DNA of 64,000 bases, from contig ML769498.1 of NCBI GenBank assembly GCA_009733575.1, forward strand, positions 1-64,000, given 5' to 3'. Under the pieces are notes generated by a model. The model was not told the DNA's origin, did no database searches, and saw only the letters and a list, made by a program, of their open reading frames with translations. The stretch's first letter is position 1. Each line of letters starts with the position of its first letter. The translations under genes were made by a program, and so were the position numbers. Source of the stretch: Gymnopus androsaceus JB14 (Eukaryota; Basidiomycota; Agaricomycetes; Agaricales; Omphalotaceae). Below are positions 35,394-48,118 of the stretch, piece after piece.

Positions 35394-38300
35394 GGATATC
35401 ACGCATCTGAGCCTCCGATCCAGCCTCCGATCAAGACCGTCAGTAATAAGGCGGGTCGATGGAATTCCGAGGGTCCGTTCAGGCCTTCAGGCCTTCAGGC
35501 TCATCAGAGCCAGGAGCCTGAACCAATATGCGTCTGCCAAATAGTGAAGTCGCAATTCAGTACTATTTACTATGCACCGGTAGAAATATGATGTCGGTGT
35601 TCAGAAAGAGGTACAACGGACGTAACCCCATAGTAATATGTTGTATCGATACTAATCATGATCTACCACTGTTTCTACCGATGTTAAACGTTCAGCTGTA
35701 GGGTGTTTTGGGGTAAATACGACAGAGGAAACTCGTCACCATCATAGGTACTTAGCACTTTACTTTTGCAACAAAGACCCGATAATCTTTCTGCCATTGG
35801 GGGACAAAGTAATCTGCGGGAATCGCCGTGAAGTCTTTGATTCTAAGAGGAAAGGTTAAAGGAAAGGGAATTTTTAGATCCAGAAGAATGAAACATACGT
35901 GTCTTCAGTGACAAGGAGTTTCAATTCAAGTCTGCGAAAGATGTTCGCGAAAATAAGGTATAGTTCACACCACGCTAGACTGGAAAATAATCGGGATTCA
36001 GGATTTTAATGCGCACGGTTGGCTTGTACACACTTGAGTCCAAGGCTAGAATTCGATCAGTTGAATGTAATGATATAATATATAGACATGAGTTGACTGA
36101 CCAAATACGAGGTCCCTTGCTGAACGGAGCAAGATCGAGTGTCATCTTGCTAGTGTCTTCAGCTAGCCATCGCTCCGGATTGAACGTATATGGGTCCGGA
36201 AAAATTTCGGGGTTCATATGCAGAAACAATGTACTCATTTCAACAATAGTCTGTGCAGTACAATGATTAGAACAGTCACCAAATTAAATTTGCTTTGATA
36301 CTCACTCCAGGAGGAAGTTTCAGGCCACCTATCTCCGGAGTGGTGGGTCCTACGACACGAGGAAGAGGGTGTACAATCCCAAGAGAAAAGCGAAGTGATT
36401 CTTTAATCAACGCAGTCTGTAGCACGGATGTTAATTGCGTCGGGCAAAGCTGATTATCACATACCAAATAAGGTAATTTCTCGAGTACGACGTAACTCAT
36501 CGGTCGATCTTTATCAGGCCATGCTTCACGGAGCTCTTCGGTGAGCTTTTGGCGAATTTCCTCGTTCTTGAGGGCATAGAAGGTCCCCACGTTGCATGTA
36601 TTGGCAGTGGTATCACTTCCGGCCCCAATCAAGCCGAATGCTTCGTCGACGAGCAATGTCCTAGACGGGCGCCTTGGACCCTTCGCCTCCAGAAGGTGAT
36701 GATAGACCGTCTCGTGGTCAACATTGTCAAAAGAAGCTGGATTGTTGATGAGCTTGTCAATCTGGCGCTCAAATCCTGTTTTCATTTCCAGATAGACTTT
36801 GAATTGCGGAAAAAGCCACAGAACAAGCTTTTCTGGTGCACTGGAGGCCAACGAAACAAGAGAAGAAAAATGCCTCTGAATCCAGAAGCTCTTAATCATC
36901 TCCTGCAAATCTCGCAGTAAAAAATGAGAAAAGTCGGGTGTAGTATCGAGGCTGTTGGCAGATTCAGCAAAGCAGTAGGAAGTGATGATGTCGGTGGTGA
37001 GAGCACGATACGCAATGACCAATTGTACGGTTGAATTTTCGGCATTGTAATGTTCTTCCAGCAAAGCTACTAGTCTATCAATCTGCGGAATAATTAGATA
37101 AAACGCCATGGTAATTAGGAGGACGCACCTTTGTTTGGATGGCATACTCAAGCGAAATCACGGCTCGACGAGAAAATGACTGTCCTAATGTCCCTCTTCT
37201 GGATTTGGCGTCCTCGGGATCACAGCAGGCGACTATTGATTCGGGGAAAAGAGTACACATGCCGTGATAGTATCCAGATTCTTTGACCAATGTCAATCCA
37301 TACGTATAGATATCGTGGTAAGCGCTGTAATGGTTGAAATGCAGCTACGTAGGATGTGTATGGACGAGTTGAGAAGATCTGGCACTCATTGCTAGCATTA
37401 TATGAATGAACTTACAGTATTGGGGCCAACTCTAACTACAGGACCTGTAGCTCGAACTGAGGGGTTGTTCACGAGACGCAACTATTGACGGCCTCACCAT
37501 ATAATTTATGAAGTCTTTCAATCTCAATGACCAGCCCTCCCTTCTTGATAATGCTGTAATATGCTTCGTACCAGTCAGTCACAGCTGCTAGGATGGGTCC
37601 AGGATATTTATGAAGCGGATGAAAAAAGAGTCTGTACAGCGTTAGAATTCCCATGTAAGAAGACGCGAAATAGGTGAGTAGTAAGAGATACATTATGGAA
37701 CCAGAAGGAGGGAATTTGAGATTTAAATAAGTAAGGTTATCGCAGAACCTCTGCCACCCTGGCTGGTAGGCAGAATGCCATGGCCCGGAAAAGGGGGTGG
37801 CAGAAGACGTCCTAGCGGAATGACATTACCCTTTTTCAGACTCAATCATGTCCTCTACACGGATGCACTCATATACAGTAGGCTGCGCGGAACCCGGCTG
37901 TTTCTCAATGGGACCACGCCGGTTTACCTAAAGTACCTACATATTCAGGAAAAGGCACCGAGCTTCTCACTGGGAAATACGGGTTCCTGGAGTGTCGCTA
38001 AAGCTATACTAGTCGTTGTGAACTTGAATAGGTAGCTGTAACACCAAGTATCTATGTTGTACTGTACATACAGACAGCGAAGCAAATTTCTTCGTGTTTA
38101 AATTCTTGAAAATAATTCTGCCTTGAGCCTTAGATCATATGAAAGACTTTCAAAATATCACCCGCTCCCAGGCTCCCAAAGCCATCCCCACTACGAGGAG
38201 TATGGCTGAAATCAAACAAATTTTGAATAAGTGAGTCACAGTTGAGGACTGCTCACTTTTGAAATGATTTGATTGGCTGTTGAAGACTTGTCTGCGTGAC

Positions 38301-39342
38301 TTCCAATATAACTCATCCTCACGGAAGTATGGCTGGCTTTGGGTGACTCCTCGAATCGAAATTGAAACCCGTCTTCAGTGGACATTGCAAGCAACAGCTC
38401 CGTTCTTTGCGATTGGATCTATGCAGTTATCTTTATTAAATCACGGACGATTATTAGGGAAATTCACAGTAAAAATTCTAGCAAGTGCCAAGATTTCAAC
38501 GAGACTATTGCACTTGGGTTTAGAAATAGTCTAGCATTGATTCCAATCCTTCCCACCCTTTCTCGACGACTGGTTACTATACCTATCGATCTGCGCCTTT
38601 GAAAGCAAAGCTGTTAATCTGTCCGAGCATAACTTAGAGAAGCACCGTCCGGATGCTGGAGTATGCAGCTATTCCTTTTAAGTAACCCGACATCCACATC
38701 CACAGAAAATGTATAATAGAGCCTACAGGTTTAGATTAGTTCTTGGGAGGCATCGGTCACTCCCGCTATTGTAGAGTGTTGCGGTTGGTGTCCATCGAAT
38801 TAGAACCTGAGGAAGAGTAGGGGTTTCTTGTTAAAGCGAAAGCCCGACGGAGGTAAATTTGAGCATGAGTGATGGTTGTTGAAAAGAAACTAGATTGCCC
38901 AGCGTCAACACAAACCGTAACTTTGCAAGGGGTCGTTAACAGCCGTTCAGCCAAACGAAAGGACGATAGTAAACCAAAGATGAGAGGTATCCCCGGCGTT
39001 GAATCTGCAGCGGGTTTTCTTGCACCAGATCATAGTTTAGACTGCGATTTAGTACGCCACTAGGCTGAGCTACTTTGAAAAAAGCACCCGTAGGGACTTA
39101 GCACATATATATAAGTAGTGGGATCCAGGATCCTTATGTGCGATAGCGCTCGAGTACTTGAGTGGTTGTACCACGGTACTCGAGTAGGCGAGACACCCTT
39201 CTAGATCTCGTAGTCTAAGAGTGTGGCTGGAGGGAAATAGAAGTAGGGAGAAACGGCGAACGGGGCGCGTGGCGCACGATGACAAGCGCTAAAAACATGT
39301 GACTCTGCACCGTGACCGGTTACCATTTATTCAATAGTTGAA
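35394..39342. repeat. Segmental duplication, copy A (3.9 kb)
   Basis: Direct repeat of 43463-47161. It begins near ggatatcacgcatctgagcc and ends near aaaaacatgtgactc plus a weaker 40-base tail. It includes one complete P450 gene with its promoter and about 1.6 kb of non-coding upstream sequence. Identity is high in both exons and introns, with a few small indels. The myosin gene starts 170 bases after its right end. Confidence 0.9.
35752..37693 (-). CDS. Cytochrome P450 monooxygenase 3
   Basis: Start MYLLLLTYFASSYMG (membrane anchor), hinge HKYPGPILAAVTDWYEA, CTLFPESIVACCDPEDA, I-helix LIGAGSDTTANTCNVG, E-x-x-R in IKESLRFSLGIVHPLP, FNPERWLAEDTSK. The heme loop FSKGPRICLGLNLAWCELY uses a 12-nt microexon at 36034-36045 that completes the Cys codon. 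C-terminus PADYFVPQWQKDYRVFVAK, ending at a TAA (35752-35754). Eight introns in the same positions as P450 1 and 2; no stop inside exons. Nearly identical to P450 4 (differences such as ESIVAC versus ESIFAC and PRRPSRT versus PKHSSRS), so a very recent duplicate. Upstream ttatttaaatctc is TATA-like. Confidence 0.87.
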
Positions 39343-39514
39343 TTAGTACTTTATCCGTCTTTCTCTACCACCTCATGTTAAATTTCTAGAGAAGCCTTAA
39401 TATTTCTGAATCAGTATAGCTAGGGTCCGGAATCATCTCCCTCTGGAGTTCTCAATCAATTAATGCAACAAATCTCCATCGCGACAAAACGACCTTTCTC
39501 TTTCGAGTTCTTCC
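37694..39514. other. Non-coding part of duplication copy A and myosin promoter
   Basis: No supported gene. Matches 45763-47161 in order with many small indels. It probably holds the upstream control region of P450 3. The last 170 bases, not part of the repeat, lie before the myosin ATG. Confidence 0.5.
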
Positions 39515-42500
39515 ATGGCGGAATCCATTTACAGTAATGGCACCAAGGTTTGGTTTGAAGACAAGGAGCGGGGCTGGATCCCAGGGGAAGTGGTGTCGTC
39601 GTCGGTCCAGGGAGACGGATCAGTAGAAATAGCATTCATCACTGAAAGGCAAAAAGTGCGTTCCCATCCGCTGATCATTCTGAAGTTTAACTGATTTGGA
39701 TTGTAGGAAATAACTCTGAAATCAACACTCAAAGACATTACCAATAATACGAGCAAACTTCCGCCGCTGAGCAACCCATCGGGATACGAGCAAGTTGAGG
39801 ATTTGACTCATCTCCCTCATTTGAATGAACCATCCAGTGCGTCACTCGGTGCTCCGGTATCTTTCACTTGACCAATCTCTGCTTCAGTTCTCGATGTCAT
39901 TCACAACAGATACGCAGAGCGCAAGCTCTACACTTATTCTGGGATAGTGCTCGTCGCTGTCAATCCTTTTACCGACGTTCCCATCTATGGCCAAGATATC
40001 ATTCAAACATACGCTGGCCATAAGAGAGAGGAGCTTGGTCCTCATCTCTTCACCATTGCTGAAGAAGCATATAGAGCCTTGCAGCGGGATACCAAGAATC
40101 AAACCATCATTGTCTCTGGTGAAAGGTAAATATCTTGTCTGGCCTCCCTGTGCTCCAGAGACTCACTTCTTTCAGTGGTGCTGGGAAGACCGAATCGGCA
40201 AAATACATCATGAGGTACATGGCTTCTGTAAAGTCCAATACCGTTCGCGAGACTACCAGTTCTACGTCTGTCGAGCACCAAGTGCTTGCAACCAATCCCA
40301 TTCTCGAGGCATTCGGTAACGCCAAGACGTCACGAAACGATAATTCGTCGAGGTTTGGAAAATACATTCAGGTATGCAGTCATGGTGCTCCTTGCCACAG
40401 TAGTTTCTCAACATGTGCTTAGATTCTCTTCGATGACCAATCTTCCATTGTCGGCGCGCGGATCCGAACGTACCTTCTCGAGCGCTCCCGTATATCCTTC
40501 CAGCAACGCTCTGAAAGGAACTACCACATCTTTTACCAGCTCTGTGAAGGTGCTTCTCCAGAGGAACGCGCAAACTTTGGACTCGACAGCGATGCAACTG
40601 GATATCGATATCTAAGCTCATCATCAATCAAGATTGACAACGTGAACGACGCAGCCAACTTCACAGCTACCCGCCAGGCATTAGCTATCGTCGGAATAGA
40701 CGAAGAGAAACAATTGGCCATCTTCCGGCTACTTGCCGGTCTCTTACACCTCGGTAACGTCGAAATCAATCACAGGCGCGACGCCAAGGACGCTATCATC
40801 GACGAGAAGAACGATGCAGCGCTACAGAAAGCGATGGAGTTGCTCGGTATTGACGCTGCCGAGTTTGCCAAGTGCACAACCAAAAGGCTGATAGACGCTC
40901 GAGGAGAGAAATTCTCCTCAGCTAGGACAATGGACCAGTCAATAGGTGTGCGAGATGGTGTTGCAAAGTTCATTTACTCGTGCATCTTTGACTGGTTGGT
41001 GCTAAGGATTAATGCGAGCTTGTCGTCAAACGATGCCATACAGCGAGAGAAATCGTTCATCGCTGTTCTGGATATCTATGGCTTTGAACACTTTCGAACT
41101 GTGAGACCCATTCTTCCGGTTTCGTTCTTGATTCTTATTCTTCCATCTCAGAACTCGTTTGAACAATTCTGTATTAATTACGCCAACGAGAAATTACAGC
41201 AACAGGTAGAATTTCTGTGCTTTTGTTATTGCCTCTGTTGACGTTCATGTCCTAGTTCATTTCACATGTCTTCAAGCTCGAGCAGGCTGAATATGCCCTG
41301 GAAGCTATTGACTGGACAACCATCGACTTCTCTGACAACCAGCCATGTATCGATCTCATCGAAGGAAAACTCGGAATCCTTGCACTGTTGGACGAAGAGT
41401 CTCGTCTAGCTACTGGAACAGACGAATCACTGATCGACAAACTCAACAGTCAGCTAAAGACGCCGGAACATAAATCCATCTTCAAAGACCATCTACACGG
41501 CAACGAGGCCTTCACTGTAGCCCATTATGCTGGCGATGTATCATATAACATCGATGGCTTCCTCGAAAAGAACCGTGGAACCGTACCCGAAGAGCACAAA
41601 GACCTCCTTACAAGTTCTTCCAACGATTTCTTGAGGGAGGTCATCGATGTTGGTATCAATATAGGGATAGACACCCATCATGGCCCTGTTTCTAAATCGA
41701 AAGCTGTTGGTCCAAGTAAAGCTGTCTCAGGTCGAAAGCCCACACAGTGCTCTGTTTTCAAGTCATCCCTACTCACGTTGACGGAGGCTTTGAGCGTAAC
41801 GGACATCCACTATATCCGCTGCATAAAACCCAACGAGAGCAAACGAGCATGGGAGTTCAATTCACCTTTGGTGCTGAGCCAGTTGAGAGCTTGTGGTGTA
41901 GTAGAGACTGTTCGAATCACCAGTGCTGGCTATCCCACTCGATGGACATATGAGGAATTTGCTGCAAGGTCGATCTTACTTTCATTCTTGCACACAGCGC
42001 ACTGACTACATATTTTCTTCCAGATACCGCATGTTACTTCCTCATTCCGAGAGCGCCTCATCCGATAGCCGTCACGTTGCCGATGCCATTCTTCGGGATG
42101 TTGTCAACGACACGACAAAATACCAGCATGGAAAGACGAAAATTTTCTTCCGTGCCCGCGTATTGGCTATTTTGGAGGGCTTGCGAACTGCACGAGAGAA
42201 CGCCGCTGCGATATCTCTTCAAAGTGCGTTGCGTGCTATGGTTGCTAGGAGGGTCGTTGAAAGATTGAGAGCGGAACGGGCAGAGGCGCTCAGGCTAGAA
42301 GCAGAGGCTCTCGCACGGGCTCAAGCGGAAGCGGAAGCGGCTGCGAAAGCACAGGCTGAAGCTGAAGCGGCTGCGAAAGCACAGGCTGAAGCTGAAGCGG
42401 CTGCTGCTGCAAAAGCCGAGGCCGAGGCCGCTGCTGCGAAAGCTTTCCTGGATGGACCTCCTTCCACGCCGACAAAACACAGAGTCAAGGCCGACAAGAA

Positions 42501-43269
42501 TGAAACGCCTAGTTTGGTTGTAACTCCAGCCAAAGCTAAAGCTACTGAGCGGGCAAGGGCAAAGACTCCTACTCCGACCACACCCAAGCCTCGAGCGCCA
42601 ACTCCGTCTTCAGCCTCTAGATATCGTACTGGCGTTAACGGGTCGCATATCGAGCTGCCGCATTTCCATCCAGACGATCATCGTTCAGCGCACAATGAGA
42701 GATGTGCAGCGTGTAGAGCCAAAGCCGAAGCAGCTGCGGCTGCACTCGCCGACCGACGGGAAATCAGATCGGGAAGGGCGCTCGCGCCTCCAGAGACACC
42801 GTCAAAGTCGATTCGCTCCCAGTCGGTCGAGCCGGGTCATCATCGAGGCCGACATGAATCCAAGCCATCCATTCCTCAAGGGAGATCTGGGTGGGCGGCC
42901 GCTTTTTCGTCTTCGGATTCCTCGAAATCGAAAAGATCGAAATCTACCGAACCTCGCCAGCTTCCTGATGCTACGAAACACCCAGTCTCAACCCCAGTTC
43001 CAACCACTCCGCACAAGCTCAGGAAGCTCAATCCAAGTGCGATGTTGCGAACCGCGAAATCATTCACTCATAAGAAGGGCGCAAACTCGAAGGAGAATGC
43101 TCATTCATCTTCTAGGGGAAGCAGCGCCGCCTCCGACTCGTCCCACTACAACAACGACAAGGCCAGAACCAGAGTTGAAGATTTACAAGCAGTTTATGGG
43201 GAACAGATCCAGTACACCGGACTCATGACCTTCACGCTTTACGACTTGCGACGATTATTGGATGATTAG
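39515..43269 (+). CDS. Class V-like myosin with short tail lacking a DIL domain
   Basis: Actin-based motor. Start [20 protein letters not shown] is an SH3-like N-domain as in myosin V. Motor motifs: P-loop [20 protein letters not shown] (interrupted by an intron within the loop codons), switch [14 protein letters not shown], switch [11 protein letters not shown], actin-binding and SH1 region [20 protein letters not shown]. One weak IQ motif follows ([20 protein letters not shown]). The tail starts with an Ala/Glu-rich charged helix made of repeated [10 protein letters not shown] units, then a Ser/Thr/Pro-rich basic part and RRLLDD at the end. Eight or so introns; no damage seen. At roughly 1,100 residues it is shorter than fungal class V myosins, which have six IQ motifs, a coiled coil and a cargo-binding DIL domain. 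Cargo attachment would have to differ. Sits between the two P450 duplication copies. Confidence 0.85.
42337..42405 (+). repeat. In-frame 30-bp tandem repeat in the myosin tail
   Basis: The unit gcggctgcgaaagcacaggc followed by tgaagctgaa is repeated, coding [10 protein letters not shown] decamers. A third, altered copy follows. Such repeats allow rapid change in the length of a charged helix. Confidence 0.75.
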
Positions 43270-43455
43270 AGGCTGCTTTTCATTGTATAATATACCATTG
43301 ATACCATTGCATTTACATACTAATTTTACTTTATATTATTTGGATCAACGCTTTTTTTTTTGCTGTCTGCAAGTTATCTGTACTTACAGTACTCCACGCA
43401 CACTGTGATGAATTTTCATACGAATCAGAATCACTTTCCGTCAAAGCTGTCCATC

Positions 43456-43475
43456 GATGCGTGATATCACGCATC
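43456..43475. repeat. Perfect 20-bp palindrome at duplication edge
   Basis: The sequence gatgcgtgatatcacgcatc equals its own reverse complement. It lies at the left edge of duplication copy B; copy A starts in the right half of the same sequence (ggatatcacgcatc). Confidence 0.85.
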
Positions 43476-46400
43476 ATCATCGAGCCTCCGATCGAGCCTC
43501 CGATCAAGACCGTCAGTAATAAGGCGGGTCGATGGAATTCCGAGGGTCCGTTCAGGCCTTCAGGCTCATCAGAGCCAGGAGCCTGAACCAATATGCGTCT
43601 GCCAAATAGTGAGGTCGCAATTCAGTACTATTTACTAACGAACATACGATGCACCGGTAAAAGTATGATGTCGGTGTTCAGAAAGGGGTACAACGGACGC
43701 AACCCCATTATAGTAATATGTTGTATCGATATCATGATCTACCACTGTTTCTACCGATGTTAAACGTTCAGCTGTAGGGTGTTTTGGGGTAAATACGACA
43801 GGAAACTCGTCATCATCATAGGTACTTAGCACTTTACTTTTGCAGCAAAGACCCGATAATCTTTCTGCCATTGGGGGACAAAGTAATCTGCGGGAATCGC
43901 CGTGAAGTCTTCAATTCTAAGAGGAAAGGTTAAAGGAAAGGGAAATTTTAGATCCAGAAGAATGAAACATACGTGTCTTCAGTGACAAGGAGTTTCAATT
44001 CAAGTCTGCGAAAGATGTTCGCGAAAATAAGGTATAGTTCACACCATGCTAGACTGGAAAATAATCGGGATTTAGGATTTTAATGCGCACGGTTGGCTTG
44101 TACACACTTGAGTCCAAGACTAGAATTCGATCAGTAAATGAATGAAATGGTATAATATATAGACATGAGTTGACTTACCAAATACGAGGTCCCTTGCTGA
44201 ACGGAGCAAGATCGAGTGTCATCTTGCTGGTGTCTTCAGCTAGCCATCGCTCCGGATTGAACGTATATGGGTCCGGGAAAATTTCGGGGTTCATATGCAG
44301 AAACAATGTACTCATTTCAACAATAGTCTGTGCAGTACAATGATTAGAACAGTCACCGAATTAGATTTGCTTTGATACTCACTCCAGGAGGAAGTTTCAG
44401 GCCACCTATCTCCGGAGTGGTGGGTCCTACGACACGAGGAAGAGGGTGTACAATCCCAAGAGAAAAGCGAAGTGATTCTTTAATGAATGCAGTCTGTAAC
44501 ACGGATGTTAATCACGTCGGGCAAAGCTGGTTATCACATACCAAATAAGGTAATTTCTCGAGTACGACGTAACTCATCGGTCGATCTTTATCAGGCCATG
44601 CTTCACGGAGCTCTTCAGTGAGCTTTTGGCGAATTTCCTCGTTCTTGAGGGCATAGAACGTCCCCACGTTGCAAGTATTAGCAGTGGTATCACTTCCGGC
44701 CCCAATCAAGCCAAATGCTTCGTCGACGAGCAATGACCTAGACGAGTGCTTTGGACCCTTCGCCTCCAGAAGGTGATGATAGACCGTCTCGTGGTCGACA
44801 TTATCAAAAGAAGCCGGGTTGTTGATGAGCTTGTCAATCTGGCGCTCAAATCCTGTTTTCATATCTAGATAGCCTTTGAATTGCGGAAAAAGACACAGGA
44901 CAAGCTTTTCTGGTGCACTAGAGGCCAACGAAACAAGAGAAGAAAAATGCCTCTGAATCCAGAAGCTCTTAATCACCTCCTGCATATCTCGCAGCAAAAA
45001 GTGAGAAAAGTCGGGTGTAGTATCGAGACTGTTGGCAGATTCAGCAAAGCAGTAGGAAGTGATGATGTCGGTGGTGAGAGCACGATACGCAATGACCAAT
45101 TGTACGGTTGAATTTTCGGCATTGTAATGTTCTTCCAGCAAAGCTACTAGTCTATCAATCTGCGGAATAATTAGATTAAACGCCATGGTAAGTAGAAGGA
45201 CGCACCTTTGTTTGGATGGCATACTCAAGCGAAATCACGGCTCGACGAGAAAATGACTGTCCTAATGTTCCCCTTCTGAACTTGGCGTCCTCGGGATCAC
45301 AGCAGGCAAATATTGATTCGGGGAAAAGAGTACACATGCCGTGATAGTATCCAGGTTCTCTGACCAACGTCGATCCATACGTATAGATATCGTGGTAAGC
45401 GCTGTTATGGTTGAAATGCAGCTACGTAAGATGTGTATGGACGAGATGAGAAGATCATTGCTAGCATTATATGAATGAACTTACAGTATTGGGGCCAACT
45501 CTAACTACAGGACCTGTAACTCGAGCTGAGTGGTTGTTTACGAGACGCAACTATCGATGGTCTCACCGTATAACTTATGAAGTCTTTCAATCTCAATGAC
45601 CAGCCCTCCCTTCTTGATAATGCTGTAATATGCTTCGTACCAGTCAGTCACAGCTGCTAGGATGGGTCCAGGATATTTATGAAGCGGATGAAAAAAGAGT
45701 CTGTACAGCGTTAGAATTCCCATGTAAGAAAACGCGAAATAGGTGAGTAGTAAGAGATACATTGTGGGACCCGAAGAAGGGAATTTGAGATATAAATAAG
45801 GTTATCGCAGAACCTCTGCCACCCTGGCTGGTGGAATGGCAGGTAGAATGGCAGAATTCCATGGCCCGAAGAATGGGGTGGCAGAAGATTGGCAGAATGA
45901 CATTAACCTTTTTCAAACTCAATCATGTCCTCTACACTAGGAAAAAGGCACCTACTCCTGTTTGAGCTTCTGCCGAGCTTGTACCCGCTGCTTACTACGG
46001 GCTCCTGGAGTGTCGACAGCATAATGCTAAAGCTATAGTTGCTGTGTACTTGAACAGGTAGCTGTAAAACCAATTATCTATGTTGTAGTTGTATTGTACA
46101 TACAGACAATGAAGCAAGATTTTTTCGTGTTTTAATTCTCGAAAATAATTCTGCCCTGAACCTTATGTAGGTCACATAAAGGACTTTCATGGAAATATCA
46201 CCTGCTCCTCGAGTCGAAGTTGAACCCGTCTTCGGTTGATATCACAAGTAATAGTTCCGTTCTTTGCGATTGGATCTATGTATTTTGGAGCAGTTGTCTG
46301 GATTAGTTCCCGGATTGTTAGGGAAATTTATAGTGAAAATTTTAACAAGATTTCAATGAGACTATTGCACTTGGGCTTAGAGATAGTCCAGCGTTGATTT

Positions 46401-47161
46401 AAATTCCTCCCGCCCCTTGCCGACGACTGATTACTATATATATCGATTTGCGCCCTTGAAAGCAAAGCTATTGATATGTTCGAACATAGCTATAGAGAAG
46501 CACCGTCCGGATAGCGGGAGTTTGGATGCTGGAGTATGCAGCTATTCCTTTTAAGTATCCCGACATCCACAGAAAATGTAATATAGAGCCTACACTTTGA
46601 GATTAGCAGTCGCTCCCGCTATCGTAGAATGTTGCGGTTGGTGTCCATCGGATTAGAACCTAAGGAAGAGTAGGGTTTCTTGTTAAAGCGAAAGCCCGAC
46701 GGAGGTAAAGTTGAGCATGAGTGATGGTTGTTGAGAAGAAACTAGATTGCCCAGCGTCAACACAGACCGTAACTTCGCAAGGGGTCGTTAACAGCCGTTC
46801 AGCCAAACGTAAGGATGATAGTAAACCAAAGATGAGAGGTATCCCCGGCGTTGAATCTGCAGCGAGTTTTTAGTGCGCCAGTAGGCTGAGCTACTTTGAA
46901 AAAAGCACCCGTAGGGACTAGCACATAAGTAGTGGGATCCAGGATCCTTATGTGCGATAGCGCTCGAGTACTTCTAGGAAGATGCAGAAGGCAGGCTTGA
47001 GCGGTTGTGCCACGATACTCGAGTAGGTGAGACACCCTTCTAGATCTCGTAGTCTATGAGTGTGGCTGGAGGGAAATAGAAGTAAGGAGAAACGGCGCGT
47101 GGCGCACGATGACAAGCGCTAAAAACATGTGACTCAGCTGGTCACCATTTGATTCAATGAT
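43463..47161. repeat. Segmental duplication, copy B (3.7 kb)
   Basis: Direct repeat of 35394-39342 with the same gene order: P450 stop side first, then coding part, then upstream non-coding part. It carries small deletions relative to copy A, mostly in the non-coding region. The spacing between equivalent points is about 8.07 kb in the P450 gene. Confidence 0.9.
43826..45762 (-). CDS. Cytochrome P450 monooxygenase 4
   Basis: Duplicate of P450 3. Start MYLLLLTYFAFSYMG, hinge HKYPGPILAAVTDWYEA, I-helix LIGAGSDTTANTCNVG, E-x-x-R in the TAFIKESLRFS type exon, FNPERWLAEDTSK. The heme loop ICLGLNLAWCELY has its 12-nt microexon at 44108-44119. It ends with the same codons as P450 3 (TAA at 43826-43828). 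All exons are open and splice sites are kept, so it should be expressed. Differences from P450 3 are few and scattered. The TATA-like sequence before the start is ttatttatatctc. The local cluster thus has four closely related P450 genes in two oppositely oriented pairs. Confidence 0.87.
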
Positions 47162-47237
47162 TAGCGATGATGAGATTTGCAAGAACATTGAACATTGATT
47201 TATTCTCTCTTCTCCCACTTCATCAAAGCACCTCGCA
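45763..47237. other. Non-coding part of duplication copy B
   Basis: Matches 37694-39342 in order; no gene. It contains short internal repeats of ggcagaatg type (45830-45900). Confidence 0.5.
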
Positions 47238-48118
47238 ATGCAGTCCGACACAGTATCCGGTCGTCAACAGGAGATCGTTAGGCATTGTGAAGAACACGAG
47301 CGTCTACATTAGTCGGAGAAGGACTATAGATGCTGCATAGTCTTCGAAAGCTTCATTGTCAAATTTGGCAGCTACGATTCTCTGTACCCCCAGTAAAAAA
47401 CGCAAGAGTACATATCTAAACTCGCAGAAGCCGACCTCAGCGCACCACGCATTTCCAAGGTTTATGATTTTTTCACCCCGGACGATCAGAGAGCATACCT
47501 TGTCATGGAATACATCCAGCCTACATCCATCCCAGTCCCGGACCTCCCTGAGAGGGCTGCACAAGCTCTCCAATGGCTTCGTGGTCTTCGCACTCCCGAG
47601 AATGCCAAGATTGGTTCTTTAGGAGGTGGGCCCGCCCGCCATGAGCTATTCCAGGACTACACAGCGCCTTTAGCTTTCTCGAGCCTAGAAGCTTTAGAAA
47701 GGTACATGAACACGGTGCGCTCGTGCTTGTTACATTTCCTTGAGTATTGGCCATTCGCTAACTGTGACTTGAGCTAGGCTCTAAAGTGGATCCCGCGCAG
47801 ATGCAGGCCCGACCCTATCAGCATCAGCCACGAGTCGCTGGTCTTCACTCAGACCGATATGAACGTAAGCAACTTCTTCGTCGATACGAAAGGTAACACT
47901 TGCCTTCTCGACTGCGAGGACGTGGGACTACTACCTGCGTCCTTCGCAAGTTATACCATGTGTTCCACGCTCCAACCCTTCGCCACCGAAGTCGCCAAGT
48001 ACTTGGATTGGCCGATCTCTTCCAACATCAACTCGATGATCAGAATTTGTGGAGTTTTGTGGATGATCCCCAGTGAAGACCTACAGCGAAATGGTCCGAG
48101 ATCATCTGAGAAAAACTG
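47238..48118 (+). pseudogene. Phosphotransferase-like (kinase-fold) pseudogene
   Basis: Start MQSDTVSGRQQEIVRHCEE at 47238. The same frame then has a TAG at 47310 and a TAA at 47394, yet continues with good family sequence: FESFIVKFGSYDSLYP (lysine strand), APRISKVYDFFTPDDQ, AYLVMEYIQPTSIPV (hinge). After an intron from about 47702 to 47776 it reads LVFTQTDMNVSNFFVDTKGN (catalytic-loop Asp and Asn) and TCLLDCEDVGLLPASF (metal-binding Asp). Two nonsense codons in an otherwise aligned frame make it a young pseudogene. Related in layout to the gene at 34.2-35.3 kb; both sit at the outer edges of the P450 duplication. Confidence 0.65.

Noticed and set aside
42290..42587. Minus-strand frames opposite the myosin tail
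   Set aside because: They mirror the Ala/Glu repeat and have no independent support.
19256..45762. Complete terpenoid biosynthetic cluster around the P450 genes
   Set aside because: No terpene synthase, polyketide synthase or other core enzyme was found in the window; only P450s, so no pathway can be claimed.
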